DNA from: Pseudomonas versuta
GTDB lineage: Bacteria > Pseudomonadota > Gammaproteobacteria > Pseudomonadales > Pseudomonadaceae
DNA length: 64,000 bases
Direction: 5' to 3'
Assembly (NCBI RefSeq): GCF_001294575.1
Contig: NZ_CP012676.1
Coordinates: 1,364,001-1,428,000, forward strand
The translations under genes were made by a program, and so were the position numbers. Shown here one piece after another: positions 8,956 through 17,487 of this stretch. Under the pieces are notes generated by a model, which was given only the letters and a program-made list of their open reading frames with translations, was not told where the DNA came from and made no database searches. Each line of letters opens with the position of its first letter. Position 1 is the stretch's first letter.

Positions 8956-9888
8956 TCAGCCTTCGCCGCGCAGCGCGGTCAGCAGGTTGGCGACGGCAAT
9001 TTCCGTGGCGCGGTTGACGCTCTGGGTGGTGAAGCCGCCGATGTGGCTGGTGGCGATGACCTTGGGGTGGCTGGCCAGGGTCAGGGACTTTGGCGGTTCT
9101 TCCTTGAACACATCGGTTGCGTAGGCAGTAAGCCGACCGCTATCGAGGGCGGCGATGATCGCTACTTCATCCACCAGCGAGGCCCGTGCCGTGTTGATCA
9201 GAATCGTACCGTCACCCATCCGTGCCAGTTGCGCGGCGCCAATCAGCGGGCTGCCATCGCGAGGCGGCGGGCAGTGCAAGCTGATGAGTGTGGCCTGTTC
9301 CAGCAGTTCATCAATGCTCGCCCATTTGAAGCGCTCGGCGGGCAGGCCCAGGTCCGGCTGCATCGGGTCAAAACCAATCACATGACAATCCAGTGCACAG
9401 GCCAGGCGCGCGACTTCGCGACCGATGGCGCCGCAACCAATGATGCCAACGGTTTGCCCGCGAATTTCCGTGCCCTGGTTGCGTGGCCATTGCCCGGCCT
9501 TGATGCCGGTATTGGCGGTGTGGATATGCCGCAGGCTGGCGAACATCAGGCCGATGGCCAATTCCGCCACACCTGATGCATTGGCGCCGTCGGCGGTGCA
9601 CACCTTGATCCCGCGCTGCTGGATGATCTGCAGCGGTAAATTGTCGGTGCCCACGCCGTTGCGACTGATCGCCCGCAATTGCGGTGCGGCTTCGATGACC
9701 TTGTCGGAAACCGGTTCGACACCTGCCAGCCAACCGACGCAACCGGGCAGCAGGCTGGACAGCTCCAGTTCATCGGGCAGCTTGCCGGGTGTGCAATACA
9801 GCACGTCAAAGCCGGCAGCGCGCAGATGGTCGAGGGCGGGATGGCCCGCAGATGTCAGTGAGCGAGGGGTGACCAGTACACGTTTCAT
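8956..9888 (-). CDS. D-isomer-specific 2-hydroxyacid dehydrogenase
   Basis: A 310-residue NAD(P)-dependent dehydrogenase of the phosphoglycerate/glyoxylate reductase family. The Rossmann motif GIIGCGAIGREVARLA is at mid-protein. Catalytic residues are visible as Arg in NTARASLVDE, Glu in KEEPPK and His in TSHIGGFTTQ. There is no C-terminal ACT domain, so it is a short-form enzyme and not a feedback-regulated SerA. In this operon it probably oxidises or reduces a sugar-acid intermediate. The substrate is unknown. Confidence 0.85.
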   Translation of the reverse strand: MKRVLVTPRSLTSAGHPALDHLRAAGFDVLYCTPGKLPDELELSSLLPGCVGWLAGVEPVSDKVIEAAPQLRAISRNGVGTDNLPLQIIQQRGIKVCTADGANASGVAELAIGLMFASLRHIHTANTGIKAGQWPRNQGTEIRGQTVGIIGCGAIGREVARLACALDCHVIGFDPMQPDLGLPAERFKWASIDELLEQATLISLHCPPPRDGSPLIGAAQLARMGDGTILINTARASLVDEVAIIAALDSGRLTAYATDVFKEEPPKSLTLASHPKVIATSHIGGFTTQSVNRATEIAVANLLTALRGEG

Positions 9889-9916
9889 TATTGTTGTCCT
9901 TGGGTGTGTAGACCGT

Positions 9917-10861
9917 TCAGCGTTGGGAGAAGCGGGCCGCGATCTGCGAAAGCGCGTCGAACTGCTCGCCGCTCGGGGCGATGGCGATATCGAAGACTTC
10001 GGCGATCACCTGGGTCCAGCCATGAATGAAGTAATTCCAGCCGTCCTCGACCTGCAACTGGCGGGCCTCTTGCTGGTGGCGGGCCTGTTCGAGGAACACC
10101 AAATCGCCGCGGTAATTGAGTTCCCAGACGATGCCGCGCTGCGGGAATATAGCCTTGCCGCTCAGGGGCGAACCCGGCGCGTCCTTGCCCAGGCCGGTGG
10201 CATTGATCACCACAGCGCCCGGTGAAAGTTCGCTGAGGATTTGATCGTTATCGCTGGCGTCTACTACCTGGCGGTACTGCACCGCGAATTGCGGATTGAA
10301 CAGCCTGTGCAGACGGGCGATTTCTTCCAGGCGCGCGGCATCGCGGTCGGCGACAATGATTCGTGATGGGCGGTCCAGACCACGACTGGCTTGCATCAAG
10401 TGCCAGGTCATGGCAATGCATGAACCGCCTGCACCCATCACAAACACGTCGGCGCCGCTGGTTTCGAAGTGCCGTGGAGGCAGGAACGCATCCAGGGTCA
10501 GGCCTGAAGAAATCGGGTCTTTGGCATGGCAGACCAGGCGCCCGTCACGCTTGGACAGGCAACTGGTTTCGCCCATCAGCGCAGCGTGCGGATCAATCTC
10601 GTCGAACAGGTCCTGGCAGGCGTCGAACAGGTCGATCTTGTGGGTCGTCACCAGCGCGCCCAATGACAGCGGATCGTTCTTGATGAATTCCACGGCCTCA
10701 CGGTAAGCCGCGGGCGCGGCATGCACCGGAAAGTCGATGCCCTTGATCTGCGCGAACGCCAGGCCAAGGAACTGCGCCCAGGCGGGAAACACTTTCATGA
10801 TCGAACTTTGGCCGGTGGTAACGCCGATGAAGTACAGCGTCGGCTGCTGGGCAGCAGTCAT
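9917..10861 (-). CDS. Shikimate/quinate dehydrogenase-like oxidoreductase with altered substrate site
   Basis: A 314-residue protein with the AroE/YdiB two-domain layout: an N-terminal catalytic domain (FIGVTTGQSSIMKVFPAW, ALVTTHKIDLF) and a Rossmann domain (VFVMGAGGSCIAMTWHLM). The lysine of VTTHK matches the catalytic lysine of AroE (usual VTxPxK), but the usual NTDG substrate motif is replaced by KDPISSGLT, so it is probably not a shikimate enzyme. A GTG at 10870, overlapping the aldolase TGA in a GTGA, is an equally possible start. Its place between sugar-acid enzymes suggests a polyhydroxy-acid or keto-sugar substrate. Confidence 0.75.
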   Translation of the reverse strand: MTAAQQPTLYFIGVTTGQSSIMKVFPAWAQFLGLAFAQIKGIDFPVHAAPAAYREAVEFIKNDPLSLGALVTTHKIDLFDACQDLFDEIDPHAALMGETSCLSKRDGRLVCHAKDPISSGLTLDAFLPPRHFETSGADVFVMGAGGSCIAMTWHLMQASRGLDRPSRIIVADRDAARLEEIARLHRLFNPQFAVQYRQVVDASDNDQILSELSPGAVVINATGLGKDAPGSPLSGKAIFPQRGIVWELNYRGDLVFLEQARHQQEARQLQVEDGWNYFIHGWTQVIAEVFDIAIAPSGEQFDALSQIAARFSQR

Positions 10862-10866
10862 GGCGA

Positions 10867-11520
10867 TCACGCGCTGCGCTCCCGTACTCGTTGAGCCGCT
10901 TCGACTGCCGCTTTTGCCTTGCGGGTGATCTCTTTGAAATGCCCGTCGCGAATGTCTTCGGTACGGGCGATCCAGGTACCGCCAATGGCCAGCACCATCG
11001 GCAGGCTCAGCCAGTCGCCCAGGGTTTCCAGGGTGATGCCGCCGGTGGGGATAAAGCGAATGTCGCGATGGGCAAACGGTGCATGGATACCGCGCAAGGC
11101 GTCCGGGCCACCCGCGATGCCGGCCGGGAAGAACTTGACGATGCGCAGGTCGCGCTGCACCGCCAGTGACAGGTCGCTGGGTGTCATCACGCCCGGTGCG
11201 AAGGGCAGGTCATGCACCTGGCAAGCGTCGACGATGACCGGGTCGTAACCCGGCGCAAGCCCGAAGCGCGCACCACTTTCCTTTGCGGCGGCGACCGACG
11301 CGTTGTCGAGCAAGGTGCCGGCGCCGACGATCAGTTCGGGCCGTTCGGCGCGGATGCGGCTCATTGCCTCGGCAGCGGCGGCGGTGCGGAAGGTGATCTC
11401 GGCCACTGGCAGGCCGCCTTCGAGTAGGGCGTCGGCCAGGGCGATGGCGTCCTTGGCATCGTTGATTGCAATGACCGGGACGACGCCCAGGTGGGCGATG
11501 GCTTCAAAAGGATGGGTCAT
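10867..11520 (-). CDS. KDPG/KHG-type aldolase
   Basis: A 217-residue class I aldolase of the Eda family. The family signatures are EITFRTAAA (catalytic Glu region), IVGAGTLLD, and KFFPAGIAGG, whose lysine forms the Schiff base. FIPTGGITLETLGDWL closes the barrel. Such enzymes cleave 2-keto-3-deoxy-6-phosphogluconate or related 2-keto-3-deoxy sugar acids to pyruvate plus an aldehyde. No dehydratase (Edd/IlvD or enolase type) lies in the operon, so the 2-keto-3-deoxy substrate must be made elsewhere or the enzyme works on a different compound. The start at 11520 is six bases from the preceding gene. Confidence 0.85.
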   Translation of the reverse strand: MTHPFEAIAHLGVVPVIAINDAKDAIALADALLEGGLPVAEITFRTAAAAEAMSRIRAERPELIVGAGTLLDNASVAAAKESGARFGLAPGYDPVIVDACQVHDLPFAPGVMTPSDLSLAVQRDLRIVKFFPAGIAGGPDALRGIHAPFAHRDIRFIPTGGITLETLGDWLSLPMVLAIGGTWIARTEDIRDGHFKEITRKAKAAVEAAQRVRERSA

Positions 11521-11526
11521 GGGTAA

Positions 11527-12159
11527 TTACCTGGCCGCAGTGAGCTGGAAAATGTGGCTGATCTGTTCCTGGCTGCGTGGCCGGTAGTCGGTGTTTTCCA
11601 CCTCCGTCCAGCCACCCTTGCCGTCATCGACGATGCGGGTTCGCATGCCGCCCGAGCGGGCGATGATGTCGTAGTCCTGGCCGGCGTCCGTGGGATAGAC
11701 GAACACCATCACCAGGTCGTCGTCGCCGACGTTCACCGAGCGGTGAATCCAGTACGGCGGTACATAGCAGATGGTGTGCGCGCTGATTTCCACGGTGCGG
11801 GTTTCGCCGTCCGGGGATTCCATCAGCATCACGCCGCGGCCACTTTGGCCGTAATAAATTTCCGGGCGGTCGGCCCTGGCATGGATGTGTCCACGGGTAA
11901 TGAAAAACTCGTTACCGATTTTGCCGGGGCTCATTCTCGTGACCCCGAAAATCAGATCGCCAGCCTCGGTGGTCGGGCGTTGCTCGGTGACGTCGTAGAC
12001 GATGCGCCCGGCCTCGCGAGCTACGTGCTCTGCAAAGGCCTGGCTGTCGGCGTACAGGCCTTCAAGGTCTGCAAGCTTCTTGATATAGGCGCCACTGCTG
12101 TTGAGCAATCGGCCGTCAGGCACGTCCACTTCGCAGGTTATGGGCTCACGGATAGTCAT
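11527..12159 (-). CDS. Cupin-type glucose-6-phosphate isomerase (archaeal PGI family)
   Basis: A 210-residue single-cupin protein of the metal-dependent PGI family, known from Archaea and a few bacteria and unrelated to ordinary Pgi. The metal-site motif reads GHIHARADRPEIYYGQSG, with two His and a Glu, and a further His lies in ICYVPPYWIHRSVNVG. It would interconvert an aldose and ketose phosphate (glucose-6-P and fructose-6-P in known members). It is the first gene of the minus-strand operon and begins about 20 bases from the operator-like element at 12178. The family call is good; in this setting the true substrate could be another hexose or amino-sugar phosphate. Confidence 0.82.
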   Translation of the reverse strand: MTIREPITCEVDVPDGRLLNSSGAYIKKLADLEGLYADSQAFAEHVAREAGRIVYDVTEQRPTTEAGDLIFGVTRMSPGKIGNEFFITRGHIHARADRPEIYYGQSGRGVMLMESPDGETRTVEISAHTICYVPPYWIHRSVNVGDDDLVMVFVYPTDAGQDYDIIARSGGMRTRIVDDGKGGWTEVENTDYRPRSQEQISHIFQLTAAR

Positions 12160-12177
12160 TACTGAGTTACCTTTTTT

Positions 12178-12193
12178 TGTACTAAAATTACGT
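12178..12193. promoter_or_regulatory. Candidate RpiR operator, copy 1 (upstream of cupin isomerase gene)
   Basis: The plus strand reads TGTACTAAAATTACGT. Twelve of the first fifteen bases fit the published HexR/RpiR palindrome TGTARTTWAATTACA. On the minus strand it reads ACGTAAT-N5-TAC, the same layout as the element at 12292-12306 beside the divergent promoter. It lies about 20 bases before the minus-strand operon start. Confidence 0.55.
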
Positions 12194-12273
12194 TATGGAA
12201 ATTTTAAGCACATTTAAATCGGTTTAAAAAGCCTTATTTTGCCAAATCTTTCAGCGATAGGCGTTTCAATCTG

Positions 12274-12302
12274 TTGACGTGAGAACGTTTTACGTAATAA
12301 AT
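12274..12302 (+). promoter_or_regulatory. Candidate sigma70 promoter of the sugar ABC transporter operon
   Basis: A TTGACG -35 hexamer at 12274-12279 is followed after 17-18 bases by an AT-rich -10 region (ATAAAT/TAAATA at 12297-12303). The -10 lies inside the inverted repeat at 12289-12311, so a bound regulator would block RNA polymerase. The substrate-binding protein gene starts about 100 bases downstream. Confidence 0.5.
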
Positions 12303-12311
12303 ATACGTAAA
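12289..12311. promoter_or_regulatory. Inverted repeat, candidate RpiR operator copy 2
   Basis: TTTACGTA at 12289-12296 and its exact reverse complement TACGTAAA at 12304-12311 flank a 7-base AT spacer. The sub-pattern ACGTAAT-N5-TAC is shared with the element at 12178-12193 read on the other strand. The repeat covers the likely -10 box of the plus-strand operon, fitting repression by the RpiR-family protein encoded at 7186-8064. Confidence 0.6.
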
Positions 12312-12401
12312 CCGCAGGCCGCGATGCCTGATGCCAATAACAAGATCGATCCCGGGCAAACCACTTAAGGGCTGTTCGCCGGATCAATAAAAGAGGTAGT
12401 C

Positions 12402-13376
12402 ATGTTCAGTCCACTTCGCCTTACCTGCTCCGCACTGGCCCTTGCCGGGTTTCTCAGCCACACGGTGCAAGCCGCCGACGAATGCATGGTGGGCATCTCG
12501 ATGTTCACCCTGGGCGCACCGTTCTATGCCGCTCAACAGGAAGCAGCCTCGAAAAAAGCCAAGGAGTTGGGCTGCAAAGTGACCACCGCCGACGGCCAGA
12601 ACGACATGGCCAAACAGATTGGTGACGTGGAAGACATGGTCGCCCGTGGCATCAACGTACTGATCATTGACCCGCGTGACCCCGAAGGCCTGGTACCGGC
12701 GGTTAATGCTGCCGCCAAGGCCGGCGTCAAAGTCGTGGTGGTGGACAGCGCACTCAACCCGCGCGCCAATTACGTCACCTTGATTCAATCCTCCAACGAC
12801 CAGAACGGCCGCCTGATCGGTACCTGGCTGGCGAAGAAAACCAAAGGCAAACCACTGAAAATCGCACTGATCTCCGGTGCCAAGGGCAACGTAGTCGGTG
12901 AAGAGCGCCGCCTGGGCGTGATTCGGGGGTTGGTCGAGGCGCAACTGCAACAGGGCAGCTCGTCCAACGCGAACATTGTTGGCCAGGGTTGGGGTGGCTG
13001 GACCAACGAGGGCGGCTTGAAAGCTATGGAAGACTTGCTCGTCGCCCACCCGGACATCGACGTGGTGCTGGGTGAAAACGACGCCATGGTGCTCGGCGCA
13101 CGCAAGGCGCTGGAACAGGCCGGCAAGCTGGACAAGGTGCTGCTGGTGGCGGCCGCCGACGGGCAAAAAGAGGCGTACCGTCTGATCAAGGACGGCAAGT
13201 ACGGCGTGACCGGCCTTAACGATCCTGACGTGATCGGCACCCTGGCGGCGGAATACGGCATCCAGGCGGTACAGGGCAAACTGCCTGCCGACTTCCCGCG
13301 GGTGTATTACACCGAGCCTGCGGCGGTGAGCATCGACAACGTCGACAAGTACTACCGCGCCGACTCGACGTTCTGA
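12402..13376 (+). CDS. Sugar ABC transporter, periplasmic substrate-binding protein (RbsB-like)
   Basis: A 324-residue type I periplasmic binding protein of the CUT2 class. A Sec signal peptide (MFSPLRLTCSALALAGFLSHTVQAAD) is evident with cleavage near residue 23-24. Family segments include VGISMFTLGAPFYAAQQEAA, INVLIIDPRDPEGLVPAV and DVVLGENDAMVLGA. It delivers a monosaccharide or polyol to the ATPase and permease encoded next. The gene begins the plus-strand operon, with GAGGTAGTC before the ATG. Confidence 0.92.
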   Translation: MFSPLRLTCSALALAGFLSHTVQAADECMVGISMFTLGAPFYAAQQEAASKKAKELGCKVTTADGQNDMAKQIGDVEDMVARGINVLIIDPRDPEGLVPAVNAAAKAGVKVVVVDSALNPRANYVTLIQSSNDQNGRLIGTWLAKKTKGKPLKIALISGAKGNVVGEERRLGVIRGLVEAQLQQGSSSNANIVGQGWGGWTNEGGLKAMEDLLVAHPDIDVVLGENDAMVLGARKALEQAGKLDKVLLVAAADGQKEAYRLIKDGKYGVTGLNDPDVIGTLAAEYGIQAVQGKLPADFPRVYYTEPAAVSIDNVDKYYRADSTF

Positions 13377-13456
13377 AACAACGCGTGCGCTGAGGCGGTG
13401 CCTGCGGGCATCGCTTCGCTTCATTCATGACAAAAACAACAAAGGAAGCACTCACG

Positions 13457-14971
13457 ATGTCGCAATCGTTGATCGAGCTTCGCGGGATCACCAAGTCGTT
13501 CGGTGGGATCCACGCACTCAATGGCGCACAGTTGCAAGCCCACGCAGGCGAGGTTCATGCGTTGCTGGGTGAAAACGGTGCGGGTAAGTCCACCTTGATG
13601 CGCGTGCTGGGCGGCGAGCTGCAACCTGATCAGGGCCAGTTGATTATCGGCGGCGAAGTCTTGTCGTTGAAGGGCCCCGGCGATGCGATGTCGCGTGGCA
13701 TCACCATTATCCACCAGGAAATGGCCCTGGCCGCTGACCTGACCGTGGCGGAAAACATCTTCCTGTACGACCTGCCGCGCTTTATTTCCTGGGGCAAGCT
13801 GCGGGCGCGAGCGGGTGAAATTCTTGATCGCCTGGGCTTCTCAATCGACCCCTCGGCGCTGGTCAGTGACCTGAGCGTGGCGCACCAACAAGTGGTCGAG
13901 ATTGCCAAGGCGCTGTCCCGCCAGGCGCGGGTGATTGTCTTCGACGAACCCACCGCCGTGCTCTCGACCCAGGATGCCGACCGCCTGCTGGAAATCATCG
14001 ACGGCCTGCGCAAGCGCGGGGTGGCGGTGATCTATATTTCTCACCGTCTGGACGAGGTGTTCAAGATCGCCGACCGCATGACCGTGATGAAAGACGGCCA
14101 GTGGGTTGCGACCGTGACGCCCACCGACACCTGTGTTTCCGAGGTGATCCGGCTGATGGTCGGGCGCCCGGTAGACACTCTGTTCTGCGACCGCAACGCC
14201 CGCCAGCACGGCAGCGAAGTGCTGCGGGTGGAGAACCTGAATGCCAGTCGCAAGGTGCGTAACGTCAGTTTCTCGGTCAAGGCCGGCGAAGTGCTGGGGC
14301 TTGGCGGGTTGGTCGGTTCGGGCCGCACCGAAGTTGCACGCCTGATCTTCGGCGCCGACCGTTGTGAGAGCGGCGCGGTGTTTCTCAAGGGCCGCAAGCT
14401 CAAGCTCAGAAGCCCGCAGGATGCGGTGGCGGCCGGCATCGGCCTGGTGCCCGAAGACCGTAAAGGGCAGGGCGTGATTCTGGACATGCCGATTCGCGCC
14501 AACGTGACCATGGCCAACTTCTCTTCAGTGCTTAACCTGTTCGGGTTTATCCAGTCGGATCGCGAGCGTGGCGTGGTGGAAAAACTCGCCGGGCAGATGC
14601 GCCTGAAGTCCTCCAGCATCGACGCCCCGGTGTCCAGCCTGTCGGGCGGCAACCAGCAAAAAGTGGTGCTCGCCAAATGGTTTCATCTGGGCGGCGACGT
14701 GATCATTCTCGACGAGCCGACCCGTGGCGTGGACGTCGGCGCCAAACGCGAAATCTACGAATTGATCGAAGGCCTGGCCGCCAATGGCCTGGCGGTGATT
14801 GTCATTTCCTCTGAACACCATGAGTTGTTCGGCTTGTGCGACCGCGTGCTGGTCATGTCCGAAGGGCAGATCTGCGGCGAGCTGCAACCTGATCATTATT
14901 CCGAAGAAAACCTACTGTCGATGGCCATGACCCATCGCCCGGCACTTTCCCATGTGGAGATCCGCACATGA
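13457..14971 (+). CDS. Sugar ABC transporter ATPase (RbsA-like, two nucleotide-binding domains)
   Basis: A 504-residue ATPase with duplicated ABC domains. The first has Walker A GENGAGKS and Walker B VIVFDEP; the second has the degenerate P-loop GLVGSGRTE typical of RbsA/MglA, signature LSGGNQQK and Walker B VIILDEP. An ATG 30 bases upstream at 13427 is in frame, but AAAGGAAG just before 13457 and family alignment favour the later start. The stop overlaps the permease start (ATGA at 14968). Confidence 0.93.
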   Translation: MSQSLIELRGITKSFGGIHALNGAQLQAHAGEVHALLGENGAGKSTLMRVLGGELQPDQGQLIIGGEVLSLKGPGDAMSRGITIIHQEMALAADLTVAENIFLYDLPRFISWGKLRARAGEILDRLGFSIDPSALVSDLSVAHQQVVEIAKALSRQARVIVFDEPTAVLSTQDADRLLEIIDGLRKRGVAVIYISHRLDEVFKIADRMTVMKDGQWVATVTPTDTCVSEVIRLMVGRPVDTLFCDRNARQHGSEVLRVENLNASRKVRNVSFSVKAGEVLGLGGLVGSGRTEVARLIFGADRCESGAVFLKGRKLKLRSPQDAVAAGIGLVPEDRKGQGVILDMPIRANVTMANFSSVLNLFGFIQSDRERGVVEKLAGQMRLKSSSIDAPVSSLSGGNQQKVVLAKWFHLGGDVIILDEPTRGVDVGAKREIYELIEGLAANGLAVIVISSEHHELFGLCDRVLVMSEGQICGELQPDHYSEENLLSMAMTHRPALSHVEIRT

Positions 14972-15948
14972 CTTCGCTTTCTGTCAAAACCGTGCCCAGC
15001 AAATCCAAGTTCGACTTCGGTGAATTTTTCCGGCGCTACGGCACCGCCGTCATCTTTCTGTTGTTGGTGGTGTGCGCCACGATGCTCTCGTCGTCGTTCC
15101 TGAGTGAACGCAACATCATGAACGTGCTGCGCCAGGTCTCCGGCACGGGAATCATGGCGGTGGGCATGTTGCTGGTCATCCTGACCCGTGGCATCGACCT
15201 CTCGGTGGGCTCGATTGCCGCGTTGGGCAGCGTGTTGTCGGCGGTGATCGTCGCGCAATACAGCACTGGCGCTTCGATCGCCATGGTGATTCTGGCGGGC
15301 GCCGCCTGCGGCATGATCAGCGGCGTGCTGGTGGCTTATGTGCGCTTGCAACCGTTCGTGATGACCCTGGCGATGATGGCGATTGCCCGTGGCATGGCGC
15401 TGATCATTTCCAACGGCCAGCCGATCATGATGGGCGAGCGGGGCGACACCATCACCGATTTCGGCACCTCGTTTGTGTATGGCGTGCCGATGCCGGTGTT
15501 GCTGATGCTCGGGGTGTTCATGGTGGCCGCGCTGGTGCTGAACTTCACCAAGTTCGGGCGCCTGATCAAGGCCATCGGTTCGAATGAAGAAGCGGTCAGG
15601 TTGTCGGGGATTCCGGTTGCCCGCTACGTGCTGGCGGTGTATGCCATATCCGGCGCTTTGGCGGCGGTGGCCGGGATCATTTCCACCAGCCGCTCGGGCG
15701 TGGGCTCGGCCACTGTTGGCGTGGGCTCGGAGCTGGATGTGATTGCCGCAGTGGTCATCGGCGGCGCCAGCCTGATGGGCGGGCGCGGCAGTGTGTTCAA
15801 TACCTTGCTTGGCGTGCTGGTGTTCGGTGTCATCGGCAACATCATGAACCTGATCAACGTGCCGGGTTATCACCAGCAAGTGTTCATGGGCGTCATCATC
15901 GTTGTCGCGATGCTCCTGCAAAAGGGCACGGGTTGGCTCAAGCGCTGA
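14968..15948 (+). CDS. Sugar ABC transporter permease (RbsC-like)
   Basis: A 326-residue polytopic membrane protein of the CUT2 permease family, with about eight to ten hydrophobic segments. It contains the family stretch ILTRGIDLSVGSIAALGSV and the C-terminal GSELDVIAAVVIGGASLMGGRG. It is translationally coupled to the ATPase gene by a four-base overlap. Together with the preceding two genes it makes a complete importer. Confidence 0.93.
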   Translation: MTSLSVKTVPSKSKFDFGEFFRRYGTAVIFLLLVVCATMLSSSFLSERNIMNVLRQVSGTGIMAVGMLLVILTRGIDLSVGSIAALGSVLSAVIVAQYSTGASIAMVILAGAACGMISGVLVAYVRLQPFVMTLAMMAIARGMALIISNGQPIMMGERGDTITDFGTSFVYGVPMPVLLMLGVFMVAALVLNFTKFGRLIKAIGSNEEAVRLSGIPVARYVLAVYAISGALAAVAGIISTSRSGVGSATVGVGSELDVIAAVVIGGASLMGGRGSVFNTLLGVLVFGVIGNIMNLINVPGYHQQVFMGVIIVVAMLLQKGTGWLKR

Positions 15949-15987
15949 GGCACACAGCACTCAGGGTTAAAGAGGATAAAAATTACA

Positions 15988-17487
15988 ATGTCTCAAGACC
16001 TATACCTTTCCATCGACGTCGGCACCGGCAGCGCCCGTGCCGCCCTGGTGGATACACGCGGCACGATCCTGGCGATCGTCAGCCGCGAGCACGAACAGAT
16101 CGTGCAGCAATACGGCTGGGCCGAGCAGCGCCCGGAAGACTGGTGGGCCGGGGTGATCCATGCGATTCGCGGGCTGCTCGATGCGCACCCTTATGCCCGC
16201 GAGCGCATTGCCGCCATCTGCGCCTGTGGCCAGATGCACGGCACCGTATTGATTGATGCCAACGGTCAACTCACCAGCCCCTCGGTGCTGCTGTGGAATG
16301 ACAAGCGCACCGCGTCGCTGGTCCAGGCGTTCGAAAAAAACAATCGGCCCGAAGATTACCTGAGCCGCAGCGGCAATCCGCCGACCCCGGCCTGGCCGGC
16401 TTTCAAGCTGCAATGGCTGCGCGACAACGAGCCTGACGCGTTTGCGCGCACGGCGGCAGTGATGATGCCCAAGGACTACATCAACTATCGCCTGACCGGT
16501 GAAATTGCCCAGGACTGGACCGAAGCTTCGTGCAGTTTCCTGATGGACCCGCAAACCCGTGACTGGTCGCCGCAGATGCTCGACCGGCTGGGGATTCGCG
16601 CGCAGATCCTGCCGAAGATTCGCTCGCCCCAGGAAATTCTGGGAAGCATCAATGCCGTTGCGGCGCAGGAAACCGGGCTGGCTGTGGGCACCCCGGTATT
16701 AGTCGGCGGCGGGGATTACCCGGTGTCATTGCTGGGTTCCGGTGTCTGCCGGCCAGGGCTGGGTTCGGACGTGACCGGCACCTCGTGCATCATCACCACG
16801 GTTGCCCGCCAACCACTGCTCGACCCGGAAATCTCCAACGTCGCCTGCGTCAGCGATTGGGGGCCGTTCGTGTTGCTGGAATCCGGTGGCGACGCGATGC
16901 GCTGGGCGCGCCGGGCGTTTCACGAGAACAGCCTGAGCTACGCCGATATTTCCAACCGCGCCGCCCAGGCGCCGGCTGGCAGCAATGGGTTGTTGTTTGC
17001 GCCGTATCTGTCCGGTGAGCGCCTGGGTGATCACCGTAATGCCCGTGCGCAGTTCTTCGGGATCGCCGCCAACCATGGCCTGGCGCACCTGCACCGCGCG
17101 GTCCTGGAAGGCGTGGCCTTCGCGGCGGCGCGCCATATCGACATCATGCAAACCGCTACCGGCCAACCGCTGCAACGGGTCGTCGCTTCCGGCGGCGGTG
17201 CCAAGTCGGCGCTGTGGCTGAAGGTCAAGGCGAGTATCTACGGGATCCCGATTGCCGTGCCTGAAGAGGCCGAATGCGGCGTGATCGGTTGCGCGGCATT
17301 GGCGGCGGCAGCGGTGGGGCACTTCTCGACGCCAGAGGATGCCGCCGAGCATTTCGTGCGCTACGCCGACGACGTGCTGCCGGACCCGGAATGGGTAGAG
17401 GTGTATCAGCGCATGCAGCCGATTTTCAACCGGCTGTACCTGCACAGCCAGCAAATGTATGACGACCTCGACAGGCTCGCACTATGA
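15988..17487 (+). CDS. FGGY-family carbohydrate kinase (xylulokinase-like)
   Basis: A 499-residue sugar kinase with the actin-like ATPase fold. N-terminal SIDVGTGSARAALVD is the phosphate-1 loop, ICACGQMHGTVLID and WNDKRTA are substrate-side signatures, and RVVASGGGAKSALWLKVKA is the C-terminal FGGY signature. It would phosphorylate the imported ketose or polyol, or one made by the SDRs. The stop overlaps the next gene by four bases. Confidence 0.88.
   Translation: MSQDLYLSIDVGTGSARAALVDTRGTILAIVSREHEQIVQQYGWAEQRPEDWWAGVIHAIRGLLDAHPYARERIAAICACGQMHGTVLIDANGQLTSPSVLLWNDKRTASLVQAFEKNNRPEDYLSRSGNPPTPAWPAFKLQWLRDNEPDAFARTAAVMMPKDYINYRLTGEIAQDWTEASCSFLMDPQTRDWSPQMLDRLGIRAQILPKIRSPQEILGSINAVAAQETGLAVGTPVLVGGGDYPVSLLGSGVCRPGLGSDVTGTSCIITTVARQPLLDPEISNVACVSDWGPFVLLESGGDAMRWARRAFHENSLSYADISNRAAQAPAGSNGLLFAPYLSGERLGDHRNARAQFFGIAANHGLAHLHRAVLEGVAFAAARHIDIMQTATGQPLQRVVASGGGAKSALWLKVKASIYGIPIAVPEEAECGVIGCAALAAAAVGHFSTPEDAAEHFVRYADDVLPDPEWVEVYQRMQPIFNRLYLHSQQMYDDLDRLAL

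Noticed and set aside
9917..10861. Calling the gene aroE
   Set aside because: The NTDG substrate motif is missing and the context is sugar catabolism, so a shikimate pathway name would mislead.
12384..13424. Long minus-strand open frame opposite the binding protein
   Set aside because: It is an antisense shadow of a clearly coding RbsB-like gene, common in GC-rich DNA.
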